From Clostridia bacterium (lineage in GTDB: Bacteria; Bacillota; Clostridia; Acetivibrionales; DSM-2933): a stretch of 49,460 nucleotides of DNA. The notes below the pieces were generated by a model. The model searched no databases. It was not told where the DNA came from and saw only the letters and a program-made list of their open reading frames with translations. The stretch covers positions 1 to 49,460 of the forward strand of contig JAOAEJ010000009.1 of NCBI GenBank assembly GCA_026416815.1. The letters run 5' to 3'. The position numbers and the translations under genes were made by a program. Shown here piece by piece: positions 10,601 through 18,577 of this stretch (the first letter of the stretch is position 1; every line of letters begins with the position of its first letter).

Positions 10601-13600
10601 GTATGTTGGCTGCAAAAACGAATTCTACACTTTTTATGATTTTACTTGCAGCGTATAATGTGCTGCTCCATAAATACTCAGCACAGGAGGATATTATTGT
10701 AGGTTCTCCGATTATGGGTAGGCCCCATGCAGATTTACAGGATATGGTCGGAGTTTTTATTAATACGCTTCCTTTTAGGAACTATCCTGAGACATCTAAG
10801 GAATTCGAAAAGTTTTTAGGTGAAGTAAAAGACAACGCCCTCATGGCCTATGAACACCAGAGCTATCCGTTTGAGGAGCTGGTGGAAAAGCTGTCAATTA
10901 AAAGGGATTTAAGCAGAAACCCTTTACTGGACGTTATGTTTGTCATGCAGAATACTGAAAATAAAGGAATGGTCATAGAGGGATTAAAGTTCACTCCTTA
11001 CAGATTTAATAATAAAACTTCAAAATTTGATATTTACTTATCCGCATCCGAAATGGAGTCAGTGGTTGAGTTTGAATTGCAATACGCTTCGCGCTTATTT
11101 AAGAGGGAAACTGCGCAGAGGATGTCGGAGCACTTTATAAATATACTTAATCAGATTGTAGAGAATCCAAGCATCAAGATTGGTGAGATTGATATGCTCA
11201 CTCAAGCAGAGAAGGATTTGATTCTAAACCGGTTTAATAACACCGCTGCTGAATATGAAAAAGATAAGACAATTCATGAATTGTTTGAAAGGCAGGCGGA
11301 AAATACGCCAAACCGTGTCGCAATCGTAGTCAAAGACATTGAAGTGACCTATGGCGAGCTAAACATGGAAGCCAATCGTCTTGCACGGCATTTACGGAAA
11401 AAAGGCATTAAAAATGGCATGATAGTTGGATTGATGGTAGAGCGAAGTATAGAAATGATTGTTGGGATTTTAGGTATATTAAAGGCCGGAGGTGCTTATC
11501 TGCCTATAGACCCTGAATATCCGTTAGACAGAGTGAACTATATGCTGGAAGACAGCGGTGCTGTGCTTCTCCTGACTCAGGAGCATTTAAAAGACAGTAT
11601 CCGGTTTGAGGGAGAAATACTATGTTTGACACGTGGTACAAGCTTTGATGAAAAATCGGAAAACCTTCCGTCCATCAATCATCCAAAGGACTTAATTTAC
11701 GTAATATATACTTCAGGTTCTACTGGAAAGCCTAAGGGAGTCATGCTTGAACACAGAGGAGTGAATAACTTCATTCAGGGTATGACCGATAAAATTGATT
11801 TCACAGGGAACAAGACCATACTCGGATTAACCACCATATCCTTCGATATTTTTGTCCTGGAGGTTTTGCTGCCTCTTACAAAGGGTGTGAAAATCGTATT
11901 GGCGGATGAGAATGAACAGCGGAATCCGGCGGATTTAATCCGGCTTATCACCAAACAAGGGGTGAATATGCTCCAGTTGACACCATCTAGACTGCAAATG
12001 CTGATAAGCGATGCGCACAATCTTGATTTTATGAAACAAATCAAGACAATCATGGTAGGAGGGGAAGCTTTACCGGAGGCTCTTTTCAGGAGACTGAAAG
12101 CGGTTTATCCTAACAAGATTTATAACATGTACGGTCCGACGGAAACTACCGTGTGGTCGGCAGTAAAGGATTTGACGGAGACAGACAATATCACCATTGG
12201 CGAGCCCATCCTTAATACGACTATCTACATATTGAGCAGCAGTGGGAAGCTTCAGCCTATAGGCGTAGCCGGTGAATTGTGCATTGGGGGGGATGGTGTC
12301 GCAAGAGGCTACCTCAATCGACCGGATTTGACCGGGGAAAAATTTGTACCCGATCCCTATGCGCAAGGTGAAAGAATATACAAAACAGGAGATTTGGCAA
12401 GATGGCTGCCCGATGGAGAAATCGAATTCATGGGCAGAATTGACTATCAGGTCAAGCTGCGAGGTTACAGGATAGAGCTGGGAGAAATCGAGGGCAAGAT
12501 ATCTGCACATCCAGCCGTAAAGGATGCTGTAGTGATGGTGAAGTCGGATGCTGCAGGGGACAAGTATCTTTGTGCCTACTACTTGTCTGAAACTACAGTG
12601 GATATGCAGGGCTTGAGAAGCTACTTATCCAAGGAGCTTCCTGAATATATGGTACCATCCTATTTTGTAAAGCTGGATCAATTCCCTATGACGCCCAATG
12701 GCAAGATAGACAGAAAAGCCCTTCCGGATCCGGAGATAAATACCGGTGCAGGGGTAGAGTATGTGGCTCCTAGAAATATCCAGGAGAGGAGAATCGCAGA
12801 AGCTTGGCAGCAGGTATTGAAGGTTAAAAAAGTGGGTATAAATCATAACTTTTTCCATATTGGCGGCGATTCTATCAAAGCCATAAGGTTGGTTTCAATC
12901 CTCTCAAAGGATTTTAACATAACCGTTAAGGATGTTTTTTCACACCAGACTGTCACAGAACTGGCTTCCAATATAAGATACAATGAAGGCAACCTCAAAA
13001 ACAAGTTAGACTACCTGAAAAAGCTGGCGGACGAAGGGACAGCCGCATTGGCAGCCCTAGAAGAGGAAGCAAAGAAGAAGGATGGTGAGTATTCTTCACA
13101 GTATAATGCATATGATTCTGCCGACTTGAAGAAGGTAAAAAGCTACCGGAATGTTTTGCTTGCCGGAAGTACAGGGTACTTGGGGATTTATATACTTCAT
13201 CAATTGCTTGTAAGCGGAGACAGTGATATCTATGTCCTGGTAAGGGGGAAATCCAGGGAGGAATCAGTCCAACGGTTAAAAGACAAGTTGGAATACTATT
13301 TCCAAAAAGGATTTTATGAGGAATACAAGGGTAGAATCAAGGTTCTAAGTGGGGATTTATCCAGGGATTTATTCGGCTTAGAGCATGAAGAATATGTGGA
13401 GCTTGCAGACAATATTGAATGTATCATCAACTCGGCGGCTAATGTAAGTCATTACGGGCACTATGACGATTTCTTCGAAATCAATGTAAAAGGTGTAGAA
13501 AGACTGATAGACTTCTGCTCTACGGGAAGAGAAAAGGATTTGAACCAGATATCTACATTGAGTGTGGTTCAGGGGGCCCCGGATGAAAAGAGTCGAAGTA

Positions 13601-14271
13601 TGTTTACGGAATACGACTACGGTATCAGTGATAAAATTGGCAACTATTATGTAAAAACTAAGAACATTGCGGAATTGAAGATTATAGAAGCTAGGCAGAA
13701 GGGAATAAAGGCAAACATTTTCAGGGTAGGAAATCTGGTCTTTGACTCAAATACCGGCAAATTTCAACAAAACATCTGGGATAATGCTTTTTACAGTATT
13801 ATCAGGTCATATATCCACATCGGTGCGGCGCCGGAAGTTGGTTTGAAATATGATTTTTCTTATATTGACTATGTTGCTGATGCTGTTGTAAAGCTTTACA
13901 ACAGGGAAAATCTGATTAATGAGACGTATCATTTGTTTAATGACAATGAACCCAGCCTTACAGAGTTTATAGAGTTCTTGAATGCAGAGGGGTATGGTGT
14001 AAAGAGCTGCTCGCTGGATAAATTCATAGGCTGCCTCTATGACATATATGATGACAAGAACATGGTGGACGAGGTAAACACTATCTTGCTGCACTATGGA
14101 CTTTTTGATAATTCTGGTGGCGGTGAAGCATATAATGTTGGAAATAAAAAGACCAACTTCATATTGGAGAGGTTGGGATTTGTTTGGCCGCAGCTTAACA
14201 GAAATCACGTAACAAAAATGTTGGAGCACTGCATAAAAGTAAACTTTTTACCAGAGGAGGTAGCGAAATGA
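7615..14271 (+). CDS. Hybrid PKS-NRPS: KS-(AT-less)-ACP-C-A-T-reductase
   Basis: 2218-residue assembly-line protein. A ketosynthase spans ~31-462 with Cys203 (DTACSAS), His342 (EAHGTA) and His382 (NLGHTD), so it looks active. Residues ~470-660 hold only the KS-AT linker and post-AT linker (LPTYPFEKKRCW), with no AT core and no KR or DH. An ACP follows (DLGGDSVTA, Ser712), then a condensation domain (~775-1205, HHIIADG 898-904) and an adenylation domain (~1219-1710). A second carrier domain has GGDSIKA, Ser1753. The protein ends in a Rossmann thioester reductase from ~1848 (GSTGYLG at 1851; Tyr2012/Lys2016 of YxxxK). The tentative A-domain code DILQMGMVWK resembles glycine codes. Terminal reductases of this type release the chain as an aldehyde or alcohol. 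The stop overlaps the next start (ATGA). Confidence 0.95.
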   Translation: MERKTIGFDKIRLNKVEKADAIEKQRISKKDIAIIGISAKFSLADNYQEFWENLKNGVDAIREYPEKRRKDADDYLQYMFPGKKVAYKDASYIEEIDNFDYSFFRISPKEASLMDPHQRLFLQAVWDAIEDAGYGGGKLVGTRTGVYVGYKSQSSNLYQRFISDIEPSSLDLSVVGNKPTMMAGRISYLLNLRGPSLLVDTACSASLVAVHLACQGIRSGDCDSAIVGGVKINFIPVSKDTELGIGEDIGIESCDGRTRTFDDMADGTGLGEGVAAIMLKPLSKALEDGDSIHAVIKGISLNQDGTSIGITAPNAMAHEDLILNAWKDAGVEADTIDYIEAHGTATRLGDPIEIDGIERAFRKCTDKKQFCAVGAVKSNLGHTDNVAGLAGLIKAVLALKYKEIPPTVNFYKPSNVIDFVQSPIYVNYSLKPWEKKNRPRRCGVSSFGISGTNCHIVLEEAPEHITRIETGRGKYDIFTLSAKSEDSLKELIKSYRNYINNAHEFHINDLCYTANTGRGHYDYRLAMVVESKEDLAAKIRSLDYFNLESANQIEGIYYETTKAENDDVKQYDNDVREKRALTDNIIRGFISAGRSNAERLGELCRLYTSGAQIDWNALYKGEQVRTIGLPTYPFEKKRCWLEVPKTPREGVYTNRAEGSYPIANAENRVELSGKESGDYSKSERLVAGAWNEILGYEKMSIHSNFYDLGGDSVTALKIVNLLNRKAALNLHVVEQLKNPTILGLANVIDQTGMSGKIHESTGITIEPVEKSDYYMLSSAQKRIYIINELDGVETSYNLPMVMLIEGRLDRARVKEAFKALVKRHEALRTSFRLMDGEPVQIIHDEIEFDLFYTEAAMEQVDGIVNTFIKPFTLNQSPLFRAGLVKVSEERSVLLFDIHHIIADGTSVNILVREFIDLYHNGELKELKVQYKDYSLWQLQHLKEGGIKKQEEFWLKLFEGEIPVLNMPYDYPRPALQSFEGESLSFTADNDLVNRLRMLAAKTNSTLFMILLAAYNVLLHKYSAQEDIIVGSPIMGRPHADLQDMVGVFINTLPFRNYPETSKEFEKFLGEVKDNALMAYEHQSYPFEELVEKLSIKRDLSRNPLLDVMFVMQNTENKGMVIEGLKFTPYRFNNKTSKFDIYLSASEMESVVEFELQYASRLFKRETAQRMSEHFINILNQIVENPSIKIGEIDMLTQAEKDLILNRFNNTAAEYEKDKTIHELFERQAENTPNRVAIVVKDIEVTYGELNMEANRLARHLRKKGIKNGMIVGLMVERSIEMIVGILGILKAGGAYLPIDPEYPLDRVNYMLEDSGAVLLLTQEHLKDSIRFEGEILCLTRGTSFDEKSENLPSINHPKDLIYVIYTSGSTGKPKGVMLEHRGVNNFIQGMTDKIDFTGNKTILGLTTISFDIFVLEVLLPLTKGVKIVLADENEQRNPADLIRLITKQGVNMLQLTPSRLQMLISDAHNLDFMKQIKTIMVGGEALPEALFRRLKAVYPNKIYNMYGPTETTVWSAVKDLTETDNITIGEPILNTTIYILSSSGKLQPIGVAGELCIGGDGVARGYLNRPDLTGEKFVPDPYAQGERIYKTGDLARWLPDGEIEFMGRIDYQVKLRGYRIELGEIEGKISAHPAVKDAVVMVKSDAAGDKYLCAYYLSETTVDMQGLRSYLSKELPEYMVPSYFVKLDQFPMTPNGKIDRKALPDPEINTGAGVEYVAPRNIQERRIAEAWQQVLKVKKVGINHNFFHIGGDSIKAIRLVSILSKDFNITVKDVFSHQTVTELASNIRYNEGNLKNKLDYLKKLADEGTAALAALEEEAKKKDGEYSSQYNAYDSADLKKVKSYRNVLLAGSTGYLGIYILHQLLVSGDSDIYVLVRGKSREESVQRLKDKLEYYFQKGFYEEYKGRIKVLSGDLSRDLFGLEHEEYVELADNIECIINSAANVSHYGHYDDFFEINVKGVERLIDFCSTGREKDLNQISTLSVVQGAPDEKSRSMFTEYDYGISDKIGNYYVKTKNIAELKIIEARQKGIKANIFRVGNLVFDSNTGKFQQNIWDNAFYSIIRSYIHIGAAPEVGLKYDFSYIDYVADAVVKLYNRENLINETYHLFNDNEPSLTEFIEFLNAEGYGVKSCSLDKFIGCLYDIYDDKNMVDEVNTILLHYGLFDNSGGGEAYNVGNKKTNFILERLGFVWPQLNRNHVTKMLEHCIKVNFLPEEVAK

Positions 14272-16016
14272 GCACAGTTTTATGTGAGAATACCGAGGCA
14301 GCCAAAAACTTAGTGAACTATGAGGAAGTTAAAAATGAAATTTCCAAGCTTGTTCATAAAGAAATGAAGAAAGCGAAAACAACAGGCCTTAGCATAGCAC
14401 TAGTTGACGGTAATTCAACTGTATGGACTCAAGCTTTTGGATATTCAGATAAGGAAAAAGAGGTTAGTTCGAGCCCAAAAACAATCTATCAGATTGGCTC
14501 AATTACAAAAATGCTGACGGGTATTGCTATCATGCAGCTTGCAGAACAAGGGGTGATAGACATTGATAAGCCTTATCAGGAATACGTTCAAGAATTCTCC
14601 ATGAAAACCCATTATAAAAATGCCAAGCCTTTCACAATAAGGCAGTTGATGACTCACTACTCGGGAGTACCTAGTGACTGGTATGATGGGACGAGGCCAT
14701 TATGGGGAGGAACGCCTGTATCCAAAGAAGAGATTATGAATAGACTTAAGGACGAATATATGGCATTCCCTCCCGACTATATCAAAAGCTACTCAAACCT
14801 TGGATTTATGTTGTTGGAATATCTCATAGAGAAGGTCAGCGGGGAAAATTTCAGTGAATATATTCAAAAAAATATATTGAATCCTCTAGGGATGGTGCAT
14901 TCGTTTTTTGACAGTCGCTCAGAGTTGGAACACTTAGTTTCAAAGGGTTATTCAGATCATAAGGAAATACACTACTACAAACCGCCCGCTGCAGCTTTAG
15001 GTATGTTTTCCAATGTTCTGGATTTAGCTGAATTGATTAAAGCGTTTTTGGCGTATGGTGAAAATACAGGAAGAGGAGTCGTGAAGAGTGAGACTCTGAA
15101 AGACATGTTGACGGTTCAGGATCAGCATGTGAAGCTTCAAAGCAAATGCAACACAAAATCAGGCTTATGCTGCTGGATTCTTGAAGATGACTTTATGAAA
15201 AAGCTTGTATGGCACGATGGGGGGACGACATTTTTCTACAGCCGCCTTATGTTACTTCCCGAATCTAATCTCGGAGTCATAGTTCTGGCCAATTCCTATA
15301 ACTCGAGGAAGGTGGTAGACAGAGTTGGGCAAGAGACCCTGAAATTAGCCTACATGGCTAAGACAGGGAAAAATAAAATCCAGAATAAGAATCGGAAAAC
15401 AATGGCTCTGTCAAAGTCGGGTCCAGAGTTTGATAGGTATGTAGGGTATTATAACACCATATTTGGCATGGCACATGTACAGAGGGTTAAAGATCAATTA
15501 TGCTTAAAAATCGGATCAAATCCAACATTAAACCTTTTGAAGTTTGAAGGCAACCTTTTAAAGCCTAAGCTCCGGGTAATGGGGAATATCAGCATCAATC
15601 ATCCGCAGCTTGCAGGACTTTATTTCTACTTTGATACCGTTGAAGGGCAGGATTTGCTGCTATCCGATTCTGCCGATATAACGGATATTCTAGGAAGCAG
15701 GGTAACACCTCAGCCTATCCCTCAAGCTTGGCTAAAAAGGCTGGGAGAATATGAAATTGTAAATTCTCGCTCCGGTGAGTTTACCATGCTGATTAGTCCT
15801 CATTTGAAAAAGGTAGGAGACTTTCTCGTGTTTGGGGTTACAAATGAGTATCGGGTGAAACAGAGCTTTGCGCTGACACCGGCTTCGGAGAATGAAATTA
15901 TAATTAGCGGTATTGGAAGAATGATGAATGAGACTATTCGGGCCATTAAGGTAGATGGAGAAGAAAGACTCATATATAAGGGATGTATCCTTAAAAGAAT
16001 CAACAATAATAAATGA
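14268..16016 (+). CDS. Serine hydrolase, beta-lactamase/S12 peptidase fold
   Basis: 582 residues of the class C beta-lactamase/D-aminopeptidase (S12) family. Three catalytic motifs are present: S78xxK81 (SITK), Y175xN177 (YSN) and H316DGGT (the KTG-like box). After ~370 residues there is a C-terminal beta-rich region of the kind seen in other S12 enzymes. There is no signal peptide and no membrane segment, unlike the prodrug-activating peptidases ClbP or ZmaM of other NRPS pathways, so it should act in the cytoplasm. The start overlaps the stop of the PKS-NRPS gene, implying translational coupling and a dedicated pathway role: esterase, amidase, proofreading or resistance. Which of these cannot be read from the sequence. 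Confidence 0.88.
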   Translation: MSTVLCENTEAAKNLVNYEEVKNEISKLVHKEMKKAKTTGLSIALVDGNSTVWTQAFGYSDKEKEVSSSPKTIYQIGSITKMLTGIAIMQLAEQGVIDIDKPYQEYVQEFSMKTHYKNAKPFTIRQLMTHYSGVPSDWYDGTRPLWGGTPVSKEEIMNRLKDEYMAFPPDYIKSYSNLGFMLLEYLIEKVSGENFSEYIQKNILNPLGMVHSFFDSRSELEHLVSKGYSDHKEIHYYKPPAAALGMFSNVLDLAELIKAFLAYGENTGRGVVKSETLKDMLTVQDQHVKLQSKCNTKSGLCCWILEDDFMKKLVWHDGGTTFFYSRLMLLPESNLGVIVLANSYNSRKVVDRVGQETLKLAYMAKTGKNKIQNKNRKTMALSKSGPEFDRYVGYYNTIFGMAHVQRVKDQLCLKIGSNPTLNLLKFEGNLLKPKLRVMGNISINHPQLAGLYFYFDTVEGQDLLLSDSADITDILGSRVTPQPIPQAWLKRLGEYEIVNSRSGEFTMLISPHLKKVGDFLVFGVTNEYRVKQSFALTPASENEIIISGIGRMMNETIRAIKVDGEERLIYKGCILKRINNNK

Positions 16017-16039
16017 GTAATGAAAGAGAGTGAGAAAAG

Positions 16040-16900
16040 ATGAGTACAGTAGGGATTCTAGGTGCCGGAGTCATGGGGATTGGTGTTGCACACAATGCAG
16101 CAAGATATCAACATGATGTAATTTTAGTTGATATATCTGAGGAAGCTCTTGGAAAAGCAAAGGAAGAGTTAAAGAAAAATATTCGCTTTGAGGCATTTTT
16201 CAATAAGGATACAAACATGGAACCTGTAGAAAAGGTCATTGAAAGAATTACATTTACTACGGATTATAGCGTGCTGGACAAAGCGGATGTCATTGTTGAA
16301 AATGTACCTGAGATTTGGGACATAAAAAAGGAAGTCTATTTGAAAATTGATGAAATATGCCCTGAAAATTGCATATTCTTAGTAAACACCTCTTGTATAT
16401 CCATCACAAAGGTGGCTTCCTTAATGCAAAGACCTTCAAAGGTAATAGGGGTTCATTTTATGAATCCTGTCCCTCTTAAGACTAGTGTTGAGGTAATAAA
16501 AGGATACCACACATCTGATGGAACTATAGAGGAAACACAAAGCTTTCTAAAAAGTATAGGAAAGGAAATGATTCTTGTAAATGACTTGCCTGGATTTGTA
16601 TCCAATAGACTTTCACACTTGCTGATGAATGAAGCGGCTTTTGTGGTTCAAGACCAAGTAGCAAGTCCTAAGGATGTAGATGACATATTCAAAAAATGCT
16701 TTGGTCACAAAATGGGGCCTTTGGAAACTGCCGATCTGATTGGTCTGGATACCGTGGTAAATTCATTGAATATACTCTATGAAAGTTATCAGGATACCAA
16801 GTTCCGTTGCTGTCCGCTTCTTGTCAAGATGGTTGATGCAGGGCTAAAAGGCAGAAAAACAGGTAAGGGATTCTATACTTATGATGAGTACGAATTTTGA
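16040..16900 (+). CDS. 3-hydroxyacyl-CoA dehydrogenase family protein
   Basis: 286 residues, the normal length for an HBDH-type 3-hydroxyacyl-CoA dehydrogenase. The N-terminal NAD-binding site reads GILGAGVMGIGVAHNAA. GVHFMNPVPL and NDLPGFVSNRL lead into the C-terminal helical domain with GRKTGKGFYTY. Ribosome site agagagtgag. It sits with an ACP, an acyl-CoA dehydrogenase and an FkbH homologue. In FK520/ansamitocin/zwittermicin-type pathways the equivalent enzyme oxidises glyceryl-ACP at C3 to 2-hydroxy-3-oxopropionyl-ACP. The specific substrate here is inferred from that context; a butyrate-pathway role is less likely because no other butyrate genes are present. Confidence 0.88.
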   Translation: MSTVGILGAGVMGIGVAHNAARYQHDVILVDISEEALGKAKEELKKNIRFEAFFNKDTNMEPVEKVIERITFTTDYSVLDKADVIVENVPEIWDIKKEVYLKIDEICPENCIFLVNTSCISITKVASLMQRPSKVIGVHFMNPVPLKTSVEVIKGYHTSDGTIEETQSFLKSIGKEMILVNDLPGFVSNRLSHLLMNEAAFVVQDQVASPKDVDDIFKKCFGHKMGPLETADLIGLDTVVNSLNILYESYQDTKFRCCPLLVKMVDAGLKGRKTGKGFYTYDEYEF

Positions 16901-16941
16901 TCATATTCTACATACATTTATTTTTGAAAGGGGTCATTAAT

Positions 16942-17184
16942 ATGGAAAATGTTGAAATGAAAATTAGAAAGTTTTTATCACGCTTCTTTAGAAAGCATGA
17001 ATTGCAAGGTAATGAGGACATATTTTCACTTGGCTTTGTAAACTCTTTGTTTGCTATGCAATTAGTCATGTTTTTAGAAAAGGAATTTGGAATCACTGTA
17101 GATACTAAGGATTTGGATTTGGAAAACTTCAGAACCTTAAATGCGATAGTCTCATTTATAGATAAGAAAAAAGTTGAAGTCTGA
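16942..17184 (+). CDS. Discrete acyl carrier protein for extender-unit synthesis
   Basis: 80-residue acyl carrier protein. The start at 16942 is chosen because gaaagggg lies 8 nt upstream; an in-frame GTG/ATG 15 codons earlier overlaps the preceding gene and lacks a site. The pantetheine serine is Ser35 in FVNSLFAMQL, with NSL replacing the more usual DSL. FkbJ-type carriers that hold glyceryl, hydroxymalonyl or methoxymalonyl units look like this. It lies between the two dehydrogenases of the cassette, so it probably carries the three-carbon unit from loading by the FkbH-like protein through both oxidations to the trans AT. Confidence 0.88.
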   Translation: MENVEMKIRKFLSRFFRKHELQGNEDIFSLGFVNSLFAMQLVMFLEKEFGITVDTKDLDLENFRTLNAIVSFIDKKKVEV

Positions 17185-17259
17185 CGGCTTAGCATAAAAT
17201 GCAGAACATTATACATAAAGAAACGAAAGCTTGAAAGAAGCCAGTAGGGAGGGCGCTAT

Positions 17260-18393
17260 ATGAAGATTGAATTAACCGAAGACCAGCTGAAAATGCAGGC
17301 TGAGTTCAGAGAATTTGTAGATAATGACATTATTCCTTTCGCTGCCGAGAGTGATAGAGAGGAAAGGATGCATCCGAAGGTCTTGGAAAAAATCATCGAG
17401 AAGGGATATATAGGCTCAATGCTGCCGGTGGAGTATGGCGGTATGGGAATGGATATGGTTACCTTAGGTATCCTGAACGAGGAAGTAGGCAGAGGATGCT
17501 CTTCTGCAAGGAGTTTGTTGACAGTCCACGGGATGGTTGCATTAGCCATCCTAAGATGGGGGACAAAGGAGCAGAAGCAATACTGGCTGCCAAAGATGGC
17601 TAAGGGAGAAATCATAGGAGCCTTCGGGTTAACCGAGCCTAATGTAGGAAGTGATGCGAAAAGTGTAGAGGCTTCTGCTGTCGAGGAGGATGATTTCTAT
17701 ATCATTAATGGGCATAAAAAATGGACAACTATGGGACAGATTGCAGACGTATTCCTGATTTTCGCCCGTTGTAATGACAAACCTACAGCATTCCTTGTAG
17801 AAAAGGACAGGGCAGGGTTTTCCACTACGCCCATGAAGGGCTTGATGGGTGCCCGGGCTTCTATGATTGCCGAATTGCATCTTGATACTTGCCGTATTCC
17901 TAAGGAGAATTTGGTTGGAAAGGTTGGGGCGGGCCTTTCCCATGTTGCTTTAGCATGCTTGGACTATGGACGATATACCGTTGCATGGGGATGTGTAGGA
18001 TTAGGACAGGCTTGCCTTGAAGCCAGTATTAAATACTCCCGTAAGAGAAAACAATTTGGTACACCACTAAGGGAAAACCAGTTGATTCAACAGCTTATAA
18101 CAAAGATGCTTGTCAATGTAAAGGCAGCTAGACTATTGTGCTATAATGCAGGTTATCTTAAAGAGATTGGAGATCCGGATACGATTATGGAAACCTGGGT
18201 TGCAAAATACTTTGCTTCGAAAATGGTGAATGAAGTAGCAAGCGAAGCGGTCCAAATCCATGGAGGAAACGGGTGCCATAGTGACTATCCGGTTGAAAGG
18301 TACTATAGGGATGCCAGGATCAATGAAATCATTGAAGGTACAACGCAGATGCATGAGGTATTGATTGCAATGAATGCATTCAGAACCATATAG
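17260..18393 (+). CDS. Acyl-CoA/acyl-ACP dehydrogenase (extender-unit type)
   Basis: 377-residue FAD-dependent acyl-CoA dehydrogenase. It has GAFGLTEPNVGSDA, the FAD/substrate-binding GHKKWTTMGQ and RKRKQFGTPL. The C-terminal IHGGNG and IIEGTTQMHE motifs are also present. Ribosome site agggagggcg. In the FkbI/ZmaE-like role such enzymes oxidise the ACP-bound aldehyde to the carboxylate, giving hydroxymalonyl-ACP; this role is inferred from the flanking ACP, 3-hydroxyacyl-CoA dehydrogenase and FkbH genes. The gene is followed by a 13-bp hairpin before the FkbH gene. Confidence 0.88.
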   Translation: MKIELTEDQLKMQAEFREFVDNDIIPFAAESDREERMHPKVLEKIIEKGYIGSMLPVEYGGMGMDMVTLGILNEEVGRGCSSARSLLTVHGMVALAILRWGTKEQKQYWLPKMAKGEIIGAFGLTEPNVGSDAKSVEASAVEEDDFYIINGHKKWTTMGQIADVFLIFARCNDKPTAFLVEKDRAGFSTTPMKGLMGARASMIAELHLDTCRIPKENLVGKVGAGLSHVALACLDYGRYTVAWGCVGLGQACLEASIKYSRKRKQFGTPLRENQLIQQLITKMLVNVKAARLLCYNAGYLKEIGDPDTIMETWVAKYFASKMVNEVASEAVQIHGGNGCHSDYPVERYYRDARINEIIEGTTQMHEVLIAMNAFRTI

Positions 18394-18451
18394 AGAATAA
18401 ACTCTAAAATAAAAAATGATTTGGATGCGAGTTGAAGTCTGTTCTTCTTTT

Positions 18452-18494
18452 AATGTGCTACTTCATTATACCTTAAAGGGGGAAGTAGCACATT
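18452..18494 (+). promoter_or_regulatory. 13-bp hairpin between acyl-CoA dehydrogenase and FkbH genes
   Basis: Perfect inverted repeat aatgtgctacttc (18452-18464) / gaagtagcacatt (18482-18494) with a 17-nt loop. It is followed by gaaagaatg rather than a T run, so it is not a typical intrinsic terminator. It could process, stabilise or attenuate the transcript before the last extender-unit gene, or bind a regulator as DNA. Confidence 0.5.
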
Positions 18495-18577
18495 GAAAGA
18501 ATGTGCCGAAGTTTTTAGTTTATGGGTTCTTCATTTGTAAAGTAGCGGCTAATGTACGAGAGAAGGAGTTGTCGGCA

